Shown: positions 43,058-51,576 of the stretch, in pieces | Layout: every line of letters starts with the position of its first letter | Numbering within the stretch: position 1 is the stretch's first letter | Notes under the pieces: generated by a model | Told to the model about the DNA's origin: nothing | Databases searched by the model: none | The model's input: only the letters and a program-made list of their open reading frames with translations | Origin: Novipirellula caenicola | Lineage (GTDB): Bacteria > Planctomycetota > Planctomycetia > Pirellulales > Pirellulaceae | Length of the DNA: 64,000 nt | NCBI RefSeq assembly: GCF_039545035.1 | Contig: NZ_BAABRO010000005.1 | Location: forward strand, 186,001 to 250,000 | Direction: 5' to 3' | Translations under genes and position numbers: made by a program

Positions 43058-44980
43058 ATGAGTGCAAAAAAGAACACGCCCTTGCATCGGATTCTACCAG
43101 TTCGAATCTATTTTTTGATTCTGGCCCATCTGGTCATTTTCGTATTGTCATACGAAATCGCCTTGCGGCTACGATTCGACATGGTGATCTCAGCGAATGT
43201 TCGCGAAGACTTCTGGAGCATGCTGCCCTGGATTTTGATCATCAAGTTGTCGATCTTTCACTTGATCGGCAGCCTACATGGATGGTGGCGTTATATTACA
43301 TTTACCGACTTGGCGATTTTACTACGCACCTCGACGGTCGCGAGTATCCTGATTGCCGCGGTGGATTACTTGTTTAGTCAGCAGTATCAAATTCCACGTT
43401 CGGTTTTGCTGATGGATTGGGGAATTACAATTCTGCTTGTCGGCGGATTGCGAAGCGTTTACCGGCTTAGCCAAGAAATGGTATGGCCCGCACTGTCATT
43501 GAATGATCGCAAACCGACACTTCTGATCGGTGCGTTGCAGGGAGGCGAATTGCTGGCTCGACAGATCCATAGCCATCCCAACCTCGATTTTCATATCGTT
43601 GGTTTCTTAGACGATGATGAACATAAACATGGACTGCGAATCGGCGGCATTCCCTTTTTAGGTAGTCCAGAGGACGTGGTCGAGCACGCTCGCGCTCACG
43701 ACGCAAAAGACCTGCTTATCATTTCCAATGTGTTGCCGGGGCAACAACTTCGCGAACTGATTGATCGCTGCGAACAAGCCAAGATCCGAGTCAAAATGGT
43801 TCCGCCGGTCGACGAACTGATCAATGGATCGTTCCGTTTCCAAACCCGCGATGTTGAAATCAATGACCTTTTGCGTCGCGACCCGATCGAACTTGATTCG
43901 AAACCGGTGCGAGAAATGTTGCAAGGTCGACGCGTGGTCGTAACGGGCGCCGGAGGCAGCATCGGCTCGGAGATTTGTCGCCAAATTGCCCGCTGTGACC
44001 CCGCCCAATTGATCTTGGTCGAACGTGCCGAGAACGCGTTGTTTTTGATCGATCGTGAAATGAAGATTCGCGACTATGGCGACATTTGCGTGCCCTTTGT
44101 CGCGGACATTTGTGATCAACATCGGATGCGAACGCTGTTCGAAAACTACCAGCCAGAGATTGTGTTCCACGCGGCCGCTCACAAACATGTGCCCTTGATG
44201 GAATTGAATCCGTCACGTGCACTAAAAAACAATGTGCTCGGCACCGCAGGTCTGGTGGACCTTTGTCACGAGTACGATGTCGAGCGTTTCGTGATGATCT
44301 CAACCGACAAAGCGGTCAAACCGACTAGCATCATGGGAGTGTCGAAACAATTGGCCGAACGGTTTGTGCACGCCAAAGCCGAAGTATCAAAAACCAAATT
44401 TGTCGTCGTCCGATTTGGCAATGTATTGGCGTCCGCAGGTAGCGTTGTCCCCATCTTTCAAGAGCAAATTGCCAACGGCGGACCGATTACCATCACTCAT
44501 CCCGAGATGACTCGCTTCTTCATGACGATTCCCGAAGCCTCTCAGTTGGTGCTACAAGCATCCAGCATGGGCAAAGGCGGAGAAATCTTTGTATTAGACA
44601 TGGGCAAGCAAGTCAAAATACTCGATTTGGCCAAAGACCTCATTCGCTTGTCCGGCTTAAATGAAGACGATATTAAGATCGAGTACACAGGCATTCGCCC
44701 AGGCGAAAAACTGTATGAAGAACTTTATATGGAACACGAAGAAATGATGCCCACGCTTCATCCCAAGGTGAAGACGGCCTATCACCAATCGTTCAGCACC
44801 GAAGAAATTCGCAGTTTGCAACAGAAGCTTCAACAGTTAGTCGGCGAAGACGACGCGGTTATTCGCAAGACGATGTGCGATATGGCAATTGCATTTCAAT
44901 ATCCAAACGACGAACTACAGTCAGAGAATGTGGAAGTGGGAAGTGATAATCTTGCCACCTCTGCCGAACCGATTGGATAG
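43058..44980 (+). CDS. CapD/WbpM/FlaA1-type nucleoside-diphosphate-sugar 4,6-dehydratase
   Basis: The 640-residue product has four N-terminal membrane helices, an ATP-grasp-like/Rossmann linker (GALQGGELLARQIHSHP) and a C-terminal SDR domain with the NAD-binding loop VVVTGAGGSIGSEICRQI (about 293-310). The active-site segment is MISTDKAVKPTSIMGVSKQLAERFV, where the usual tyrosine is Met with Lys retained, as in PglF/WbpM. Such enzymes convert UDP-GlcNAc to the 4-keto-6-deoxy sugar that starts synthesis of bacillosamine, QuiNAc, FucNAc or pseudaminic- and legionaminic-type sugars. ATG 43058 is chosen over TTG 43052. It heads the polysaccharide genes after the kinase. Confidence 0.94.
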   Translation: MSAKKNTPLHRILPVRIYFLILAHLVIFVLSYEIALRLRFDMVISANVREDFWSMLPWILIIKLSIFHLIGSLHGWWRYITFTDLAILLRTSTVASILIAAVDYLFSQQYQIPRSVLLMDWGITILLVGGLRSVYRLSQEMVWPALSLNDRKPTLLIGALQGGELLARQIHSHPNLDFHIVGFLDDDEHKHGLRIGGIPFLGSPEDVVEHARAHDAKDLLIISNVLPGQQLRELIDRCEQAKIRVKMVPPVDELINGSFRFQTRDVEINDLLRRDPIELDSKPVREMLQGRRVVVTGAGGSIGSEICRQIARCDPAQLILVERAENALFLIDREMKIRDYGDICVPFVADICDQHRMRTLFENYQPEIVFHAAAHKHVPLMELNPSRALKNNVLGTAGLVDLCHEYDVERFVMISTDKAVKPTSIMGVSKQLAERFVHAKAEVSKTKFVVVRFGNVLASAGSVVPIFQEQIANGGPITITHPEMTRFFMTIPEASQLVLQASSMGKGGEIFVLDMGKQVKILDLAKDLIRLSGLNEDDIKIEYTGIRPGEKLYEELYMEHEEMMPTLHPKVKTAYHQSFSTEEIRSLQQKLQQLVGEDDAVIRKTMCDMAIAFQYPNDELQSENVEVGSDNLATSAEPIG

Positions 44981-45043
44981 GATGCAAGTCCCGCTAACAG
45001 CAGAACGATCCCCGATGGCGAATACGAGTAAACCAGCAACACG

Positions 45044-45895
45044 ATGAGCACCGCGATCGAAACCGATCCGATCGGCCAAGAGGTCATTCGGATCCAACCC
45101 GCCAAGGGTTGGATGCCACTGCGTCTGGGTGAATTATGGGAGTACCGTGAATTACTGTACTTTTTGACGTGGCGTGACATCAAAGTCCGTTACAAGCAGA
45201 CCTTACTTGGGGCCGCCTGGGCCATCATTCAACCACTCAGCACGATGGTGGTATTCACCCTTTTCTTTGGCAAGCTTGCCGAAATGCCATCTGACGGCGT
45301 TCCCTATCCAATCTTTTCCTTCGCGGCCTTGGTCCCCTGGACCTTCTTTGCTAACGCGATGGTGGCGTCCTCAAATAGTCTGGTTCAAGGCTCAAACCTA
45401 TTGAAGAAGGTTTACTTTCCTCGATTGGCGTTGCCGATCTCGACCGTGCTCGGCGGGGTGGTGGATTTTGCCTTGGCCTTTTCCGTGTTGGTGCTGATGA
45501 TGTTCTACTTTGGCATCGCGCCAACGTGGAATGTGATCGTGCTGCCCTTTCTGTTGCTACTTGCATTCATGACGTCGCTAGGGGTCGGACTGTGGTTATC
45601 CGCAATGAACGTTCGCTATCGTGACGTTCGCTATGTGCTTCCATTCATCACCCAGCTGTGGATGTTCGCGACCCCGGTGGTTTATCCCAGCAGCATGCTG
45701 GAAGAACCTTGGCGAACGCTTTACGGAATCAACCCGATGGTAGGCGTTGTGGAAGGATTCCGTTGGGCGCTTGCCGGCACCGACACCGCACCGGGACCGA
45801 TGATTGCCGTTTCCACCGTCGTCTCGATTCTGATTTTGATTTCGGGTGCATTTTATTTCCGCCGTATGGAGAAGTCCTTTGCCGACGTCGTCTGA
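45044..45895 (+). CDS. ABC-2 type polysaccharide exporter permease (Wzm-like)
   Basis: The 283-residue product has six membrane helices and the ABC-2 permease pattern: LTWRDIKVRYKQTLLGAAWAIIQPLSTMVVFTLFFGKLA and YPIFSFAALVPWTFFANAMVASSNSLVQGSNLLKKVYFPRLALP, plus NVRYRDVRYVLPFITQLWMFATPVVYP. With the Wzt-like ATPase at 51573 it forms the transporter that moves undecaprenyl-linked polysaccharide across the inner membrane. The permease and ATPase genes are unusually far apart, separated by five genes. The next gene (NeuB-like) begins shortly after its stop. Confidence 0.94.
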   Translation: MSTAIETDPIGQEVIRIQPAKGWMPLRLGELWEYRELLYFLTWRDIKVRYKQTLLGAAWAIIQPLSTMVVFTLFFGKLAEMPSDGVPYPIFSFAALVPWTFFANAMVASSNSLVQGSNLLKKVYFPRLALPISTVLGGVVDFALAFSVLVLMMFYFGIAPTWNVIVLPFLLLLAFMTSLGVGLWLSAMNVRYRDVRYVLPFITQLWMFATPVVYPSSMLEEPWRTLYGINPMVGVVEGFRWALAGTDTAPGPMIAVSTVVSILILISGAFYFRRMEKSFADVV

Positions 45896-45929
45896 CATCG
45901 GAAGATTATCCCTTGGGGATGATGCTTGT

Positions 45930-46922
45930 TTGATCATCGCTGAAGTAGCGCAAGCGCACGATGGCAGCCTCGGTACGGCGCATGCCTACATCGATGCCAT
46001 TGCCAAAGCGGGTGCGAACGCGGTGAAGTTTCAAACGCATATCGCGTCGGCGGAATCGACTCCCGGCGAACCGTGGCGAGTGAAATTCAGTCCGCAGGAT
46101 GAAACTCGTTACGAGTACTGGCAACGGATGGAGTTCACCGAGTCTCAGTGGCAGGGGCTGAAACAACATGCCGACGAGGTAGGATTGTGGTTTCTCAGTT
46201 CGCCCTTTTCCAGCGAAGCAGTCGAATTGTTGACACGAGTCGGAGTTTCTGTTTGGAAGGTGGCATCGGGCGAGGTCGGTAACCTACCGATGCTTCGGCA
46301 AATGGCCCAAACCCAGCTGCCCTGTATTTTGTCGACCGGCATGAACCCGATCGAAGAAATTGATGCGGCCGTGAAGACGGTTCGCCAACATGCCGCCGAG
46401 GTGGCAGTGCTGCAGTGCACAACCGCCTATCCCTGCCCGCCAGAAAAGATCGGGCTAAACGTGATGGAACAACTGCGAAATCGATACGAGTGCCCAGTGG
46501 GATTATCGGATCACTCCGGCACGATCTATCCCAGCTTGGCTGCGGCAACGTTACAGGCCAATGTGCTTGAGGTGCATGTCACATTTAGCCGCGAAACGTT
46601 CGGTCCAGACGTTCCTGCATCGGTCACCACCGGTGAACTGGCTCAATTGGTCCAAGGGGTCCGCTTTATCGAAACGATGATCGCCAACCCCGTCAACAAG
46701 GATGCGATGGCCAAGGAACTAACGCCGCTGCGTGATTTATTCGGGAAAAGTGTTGTGACGCGTTGCGATTTAGCAGCGGGAACGATCCTCAGCCCCGAAC
46801 ACTTGACTTTGAAAAAGCCAGGCAACGGCATACCAGCGAAACGTTTACCAGAAATTTTCAATCGAAAGCTGAAAGCTGCGGTTGCCGCCGACACTCTGTT
46901 AGCCGAGGACGATCTTGAGTAA
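45930..46922 (+). CDS. NeuB-like nonulosonic acid synthase
   Basis: The 330-residue product condenses phosphoenolpyruvate with an N-acetyl-mannosamine-type sugar to give a sialic-acid-like nonulosonate. The family start IIAEVAQAHDGSLGTAHAYIDAIAKAGANAVKFQTHIAS and the metal and PEP region LSDHSGTIYPSLAAATLQANVLEVHVTFSRETFGPD are intact, and a C-terminal SAF (antifreeze-like) domain follows (about 275-330, LKKPGNGIPAKRL). The start is not ATG: TTG 45930 has GGGGA ten bases before it; GTG 45846 would overlap the permease gene by 50 bases. The C-terminus overlaps the NeuC-like start by 8 bases. Which nonulosonate is made cannot be read here. Confidence 0.92.
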   Translation: MIIAEVAQAHDGSLGTAHAYIDAIAKAGANAVKFQTHIASAESTPGEPWRVKFSPQDETRYEYWQRMEFTESQWQGLKQHADEVGLWFLSSPFSSEAVELLTRVGVSVWKVASGEVGNLPMLRQMAQTQLPCILSTGMNPIEEIDAAVKTVRQHAAEVAVLQCTTAYPCPPEKIGLNVMEQLRNRYECPVGLSDHSGTIYPSLAAATLQANVLEVHVTFSRETFGPDVPASVTTGELAQLVQGVRFIETMIANPVNKDAMAKELTPLRDLFGKSVVTRCDLAAGTILSPEHLTLKKPGNGIPAKRLPEIFNRKLKAAVAADTLLAEDDLE

Positions 46923-48198
46923 TCACAGCGAAACCAATGGGGCTCGACGCAAAATCTGTGTCGTGCTGGTCGACCGTGCCAATTACGGCCGTTTGAAACC
47001 AGTAATGCAATCGATTGCATCACGTCCGGAACTGGATCTTCAAGTGCTGGCCGCGGGAACGATGGTCTTGGAACGGTTCGATCTTCCGGTACGGGTCGTC
47101 GAGAAAGACGGCTTCAATATCAGTGGTCAAATCTATGTCGAACTCGAAGGATCCAACCCCACCACGATGGCGAAATCGCTCGGCTTCGGTGTCGTGGAAT
47201 TTGCCAGCGAATTTCGACGACTCGATCCCGATGTGGTGTTGATTATCGGAGATCGCTACGAAGCACTCGCGGCGACGATGGCCGCAGCGTACATGAACTT
47301 GTGCATTGCCCATATCCAAGGCGGCGAAGTCTCGGGGTCGATCGATGAAAGCGCTCGGCATGCAATCAGTAAGTTTGCTCATTTCCATTTCCCGAGCACC
47401 CAACGTGCGGCCGACTATCTCATTCGCATGGGCGAGAAACCCGAAACCATTTTGGCGATCGGTTGCCCGAGCAGCGACATCGCGCGAACTTTGCAACGAC
47501 GTGATTGCCAGAATTTGATCAACTCCAAAGGCAGCGGGGCCGAGATCGATATCAACGATCCCTACGCCTTGGTGATCTTTCATCCCACGACGACCGAATA
47601 CGGCGGCGAAGCCAAGCAGATGGAATCCCTGCTTTCGGCGCTACACGCGGTGGGCATGCCGACGCTGTTGATGTGGCCCAACATCGACGCCGGTAGCGAT
47701 CACGTCAGCAAAACCATTCGGCGATTTCGTGACAAACATCGCCCCGAATGGTTGCGTACGCTGATCAATTTGATGCCCGAAGATTATTTGCAAGTGCTTG
47801 CCAATGCGACTTGTGCGATCGGCAATTCGAGCAGCTTCGTTCGCGATGCGGGTTTCTTTGGAACGCCCGTTGTCCTGGTGGGCAATCGTCAAGAAGGTCG
47901 CGAAACCGACCAACACGTGACTCCCGTTGTTCCCGAAGCGGAAAAAATCGAACAAGCAATTCTGCAGCAGGTATCCAAGGGACGTTATCCCGCAAGCCAA
48001 TTGTACGGCGATGGGTTTGTTTCCGATCGGATTGCCGAGTCGCTTTCTCGGCTAAGTCCTTACGTCCAAAAGCGTTTGGATTACATCTACCGTGAAAACG
48101 AAGCGGCCGATGCCTCGGCAAATGGCAGTTTACCGTCCTCGCAATCAACCGAACCTACAAACGGAAAAAGTAGCGAATGCGTGTCCTTGGAATCGTAA
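46915..48198 (+). CDS. NeuC-like UDP-N-acetylglucosamine 2-epimerase (hydrolysing)
   Basis: The 427-residue product supplies ManNAc or a related mannosamine sugar to NeuB. It has the GT-B-like epimerase fold: KICVVLVDRANYGRLKPVM, LIIGDRYEALAATMAAAYMNLCIAHIQGGEVSGSIDESARHAISK (the family GGE.. and H-rich region), and NATCAIGNSSSFVRDAGFFGTPVVLVGNRQEGRE near the C-terminus. An acidic low-complexity tail (about 395-427) is extra. It starts at TTG 46915, overlapping NeuB-like by 8 bases, and overlaps the NeuA-like gene by 22 bases. The usual partners NeuB and NeuA are neighbours. Confidence 0.93.
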   Translation: MSNHSETNGARRKICVVLVDRANYGRLKPVMQSIASRPELDLQVLAAGTMVLERFDLPVRVVEKDGFNISGQIYVELEGSNPTTMAKSLGFGVVEFASEFRRLDPDVVLIIGDRYEALAATMAAAYMNLCIAHIQGGEVSGSIDESARHAISKFAHFHFPSTQRAADYLIRMGEKPETILAIGCPSSDIARTLQRRDCQNLINSKGSGAEIDINDPYALVIFHPTTTEYGGEAKQMESLLSALHAVGMPTLLMWPNIDAGSDHVSKTIRRFRDKHRPEWLRTLINLMPEDYLQVLANATCAIGNSSSFVRDAGFFGTPVVLVGNRQEGRETDQHVTPVVPEAEKIEQAILQQVSKGRYPASQLYGDGFVSDRIAESLSRLSPYVQKRLDYIYRENEAADASANGSLPSSQSTEPTNGKSSECVSLES

Positions 48199-48893
48199 CC
48201 GCGCGGGGCGGTTCGAAGGGGATCCCACGCAAAAACGTGCAAATGCTGTGTGGAAAACCTTTGCTGCAATACACCGCCGATGCCGCATTGGCCGCGTCCA
48301 AACTGACACGCGTGATTCTGACCACCGAGGACGAAGAGATCGCAGCGGTCGGTCGCGAGTGCGGGCTCGACGTTCCGTTTCTGCGGCCTGATGAATTGGC
48401 CAAAGACAACACTCCCTCGTTGCCAGTGATTCAACATGCGGTGCAGTTCGTCCAATCGCATGGCGAACATTACGATGCCATATTCACGCTGCAACCGACT
48501 CACCCATTGCGATTAGCTGCGGACATTGACGGCGCGATCGATTTGCTTGAAACCACCGCAGCGGATTCGGTGATCTCGTTTGTCGACGTTGGCGAAAAAC
48601 ATCCCGCCCGCATGAAGTTTATCGATGACGGCGGTCATGTCATCGATCCCCCCTTTGCCGAAGAGTTTGAAGGACAACGTCGCCAAGATCTGCGTCCCTT
48701 GTATTTGCGTGAAGGCTCGGTTTATCTCACGCGAACATCGGTCTTGATGGAACAACATTCCTTCAAAGGCCAGGATTGTCGTGCTTGGATCGTGCCTCCG
48801 GAACGCGCGTGCAACATCGACACTCCCTTTGACATGCAGATGGCCGAGTGGTTGATCACAACCGGCCTGGGATGGGGCGAATCGGTACAATGA
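48177..48893 (+). CDS. NeuA-like CMP-nonulosonate cytidylyltransferase
   Basis: The 238-residue product activates the nonulosonate with CTP. The signature TARGGSKGIPRKNVQMLCGKPLL (8-30) binds CTP, and FTLQPTHPLRLAADIDGAIDLL and LREGSVYLTRTSVLM are typical. Family length is about 225-240. It overlaps NeuC-like at its start and shares an ATGA overlap with the 2-hydroxyacid dehydrogenase gene, so the three neu genes form a coupled block. Confidence 0.94.
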   Translation: MRVLGIVTARGGSKGIPRKNVQMLCGKPLLQYTADAALAASKLTRVILTTEDEEIAAVGRECGLDVPFLRPDELAKDNTPSLPVIQHAVQFVQSHGEHYDAIFTLQPTHPLRLAADIDGAIDLLETTAADSVISFVDVGEKHPARMKFIDDGGHVIDPPFAEEFEGQRRQDLRPLYLREGSVYLTRTSVLMEQHSFKGQDCRAWIVPPERACNIDTPFDMQMAEWLITTGLGWGESVQ

Positions 48894-49855
48894 GTGACCG
48901 CATTTTAGTAAGTGAATCGAAACGATTTTCGGTCCAGGCCGCTGATCGTTTGCGGTCCATCGGTGAGCTGACGCTTGCGGATCTGGATCGACCGGAACTG
49001 CTATCCGCGATCGAACAGGTCGATGCCTTATGGATACGACTGCGGCATCAAATCGATGAAGAAGTGTTCGCTGCCGCTCGTAATCTACGTGTCATCGCCT
49101 CGCCAACCACGGGGCTTAACCACATTGACCTGGCAGCCGCCGAGCGGCACGGCGTCCAAGTGGTATCGCTGCGTGGCGAAGTCGATTTTCTACGAGAGAT
49201 TCGTGCTACCGCCGAACACACGATCGGTTTAATGTTGGCTCTGTTACGCAAACTGCCCGCCGCGACCGAGCATGTGATTGCAGGAGATTGGAATCGCGAC
49301 CTGTTCTGCGGCCGTGAACTTCATGGCAAAACCGTGGGGATTGTCGGGTTCGGCCGACTCGGCCGCGTGGTCGCCAAGTACTTGCACGCATTTGACACGC
49401 GTGTGCTTGCCGTCGACCCCAACGTCCAACAGGACCAAGTTCCCGAGTATGTCGAAATGATGCCTTTGCATTCGCTGCTCGAGCAATCCGACATCGTCAC
49501 GCTGCACGTCAACCTTTGCGAACAGACGCAGGGCTTCTTTGGAAAAGAGCAATTCGATCGAATGAAGCCGGGTGCTTGGTTTATCAATACATCGCGTGGT
49601 GAACTTGTCGATGAAACCGCGTTGCTTGATGCAATGCAAAGCGGCAAGCTGACGGGCGCCGCAGTGGATGTGCTGAGCGAAGAACGCACAAGCGGTATGT
49701 CGGACCATCCATTGGTTCAGTTTGCCCGTCAAAATCCACGGCTATTAATCACGCCTCACATTGGCGGATGCACGACCGAATCGATGATCAAGACAGAGAT
49801 GTTTCTCGCTGAAAAACTATGTGCGGTATTGCAGGAATCTTCGGTAACTCGGTAG
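48890..49855 (+). CDS. D-isomer-specific 2-hydroxyacid dehydrogenase
   Basis: The 321-residue product is of the SerA-type D-2-hydroxyacid dehydrogenase family. The NAD loop is VGIVGFGRLGRVVAKYL (about 146-162); substrate and catalytic residues lie in NTSRGELVDETALLDAM (Arg) and LITPHIGGCTTESM (His). There is no C-terminal ACT domain, so it is not a typical serine-pathway PGDH. Inside a nonulosonate block it may oxidise or reduce a hydroxy acid used as a sugar substituent or precursor; this is inference. The stop is 37 bases inside the asnB-like gene. Confidence 0.9.
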   Translation: MSDRILVSESKRFSVQAADRLRSIGELTLADLDRPELLSAIEQVDALWIRLRHQIDEEVFAAARNLRVIASPTTGLNHIDLAAAERHGVQVVSLRGEVDFLREIRATAEHTIGLMLALLRKLPAATEHVIAGDWNRDLFCGRELHGKTVGIVGFGRLGRVVAKYLHAFDTRVLAVDPNVQQDQVPEYVEMMPLHSLLEQSDIVTLHVNLCEQTQGFFGKEQFDRMKPGAWFINTSRGELVDETALLDAMQSGKLTGAAVDVLSEERTSGMSDHPLVQFARQNPRLLITPHIGGCTTESMIKTEMFLAEKLCAVLQESSVTR

Positions 49856-51576
49856 CCCGAGCTGATGTGGAAGCGATGGTGGCCAGCCAGCACCATCGTG
49901 GTCCCGATGCCTCGGGGATCTATATCGACCCCACTCGGTCCGCAGGGCTGGGGCACAACCGGCTTAGCATCATTGATTTGTCAGACGCCGGTGCGCAACC
50001 GATGGCATCGGCCGACGGTCGCTACAAGATTGCGTTTAACGGCGAGATCTACAATTACCTAGAACTTCGCGCCCAACTTCGCGATTATCCCTACCGCAGC
50101 CAAAGTGACACCGAAGTCATCTTGGCAGCCTACCAACGCTGGGGTGAATCGTGCTTGGATCGTTTCATCGGCATGTTCTCGCTAATGATTTGGGATGAGG
50201 TGAAACAGCGATTGTTTGCGGCCCGCGACCGCTTTGGTGTGAAACCGCTGTATTACGCCAAGTCACCCTCGGGCCAGTGGCTGATTGCCAGCGAAATCCG
50301 AGCGCTGCGAGCCGCAGGCTTGGTGACTCAGCCCGACACGACCGCTTGGGCAACCTACTTGACCGCAGGCGTGTATGAACACAGCTCGCGAACGTTTTGG
50401 CGTGACGTGGCCTCCTTGCCGGCGGGGCATCAACTGACGATCCAAAACAATCAACTTGAGATCGCTTGTTGGTACGATTTGGCCGAACGTTCCGGGCAAA
50501 CGCTCGACAGCCGATCCGAAGACGAGGTAGCCGAAGAGTATCTGGAGCTGCTGAAAGAGAGCACCCGGCTTCGATTCCGTTCGGACGTGCCCGTGGGCGT
50601 CAATCTAAGCGGTGGTCTGGATTCCTCGGCGCTGCTGGGGTTGGTTCAAGAATTGCAGGGCGAATCAAGCGAAGTCAAAGCGTTTACGTTTGTTACCGGT
50701 GACAAACGGTATGATGAATTGCCCTGGGTGCAACAGATGTTGGCACATACGAAACATCCATCAATCCAGTGCACACTGCGTCCAAGCGACGTGCCGGAAT
50801 TGGCCGAGTCCGTGCAATCGCACCAGGACGAACCGTTCGGCGGCATGCCGACGCTTGCCTATGCCCAACTGTTTTCCCGCGCCCGCGAAGAAGGCGTCAT
50901 CGTCCTGTTGGATGGCCAAGGCCTCGACGAACAATGGGCCGGCTACGATTATTACAAGCGAGTCCTCGATGGAACGGCTCAGATCCAAGAGGTTGGAACG
51001 GTACAAGCCGCAAAGAAGGGTGCCACCCGCCCGAACTGCCTAAGTAAAGAATTCAGGGCGACCGCGGAATCCTTTCAAGCTCCCACACGCTACCCCGATG
51101 CACTGCGGAACTTGCAATACCGAGACGCGATGCACACCAAAATCCCGCGAGCCCTACGATTCAATGATCGTGTCTCGATGCGGTCATCCACCGAACTGCG
51201 TGAACCCTTCCTTGATCATCGGCTCTTCGAATTGGCGCTGCGTCAACCTGCCGACCGCAAGATCGCCAACGGAATCCAGAAGCGATTGCTTCGCAAGATC
51301 GTGGCTCGTTTGATGCCCGGTGGCGTGGTCGAAGCTCCCAAGCGTCCACTGCAAACGCCACAGCGAGAATGGCTACGCGAAGACTTGCGAGACTGGGCCG
51401 ATGCAAACATCAACTCTGCACTGCAAACGTACGGAGGACAGTGGCTCGACGCTCGCTCGGTACGCGATGAATGGGACGAATACCAAAAAGGCGAAAGCGA
51501 CAATAGCTTTTACGTCTGGCAGTGGATCAATCTAGGCCTTTGCTGCAACTCGATGAAACAACTGGTCGCATCATGA
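49819..51576 (+). CDS. Asparagine synthase-type amidotransferase (AsnB-like)
   Basis: The 585-residue product has an N-terminal Ntn glutaminase domain with Cys2 (MCGIAGIFGNSVARADVEAM) and the NGEIYNYLEL pocket, then a synthetase domain with the ATP pyrophosphatase loop GVNLSGGLDSSALLG (about 258-272) and LDGQGLDEQWAGYDYY. Because Cys2 must be exposed by Met removal, the start is fixed at ATG 49819 even though the upstream gene continues 37 bases further. In surface-polysaccharide loci such proteins (for example WbpS) amidate a sugar carboxyl group using glutamine, so amidation of a uronic or nonulosonic acid is more likely here than asparagine synthesis. Confidence 0.92.
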   Translation: MCGIAGIFGNSVARADVEAMVASQHHRGPDASGIYIDPTRSAGLGHNRLSIIDLSDAGAQPMASADGRYKIAFNGEIYNYLELRAQLRDYPYRSQSDTEVILAAYQRWGESCLDRFIGMFSLMIWDEVKQRLFAARDRFGVKPLYYAKSPSGQWLIASEIRALRAAGLVTQPDTTAWATYLTAGVYEHSSRTFWRDVASLPAGHQLTIQNNQLEIACWYDLAERSGQTLDSRSEDEVAEEYLELLKESTRLRFRSDVPVGVNLSGGLDSSALLGLVQELQGESSEVKAFTFVTGDKRYDELPWVQQMLAHTKHPSIQCTLRPSDVPELAESVQSHQDEPFGGMPTLAYAQLFSRAREEGVIVLLDGQGLDEQWAGYDYYKRVLDGTAQIQEVGTVQAAKKGATRPNCLSKEFRATAESFQAPTRYPDALRNLQYRDAMHTKIPRALRFNDRVSMRSSTELREPFLDHRLFELALRQPADRKIANGIQKRLLRKIVARLMPGGVVEAPKRPLQTPQREWLREDLRDWADANINSALQTYGGQWLDARSVRDEWDEYQKGESDNSFYVWQWINLGLCCNSMKQLVAS

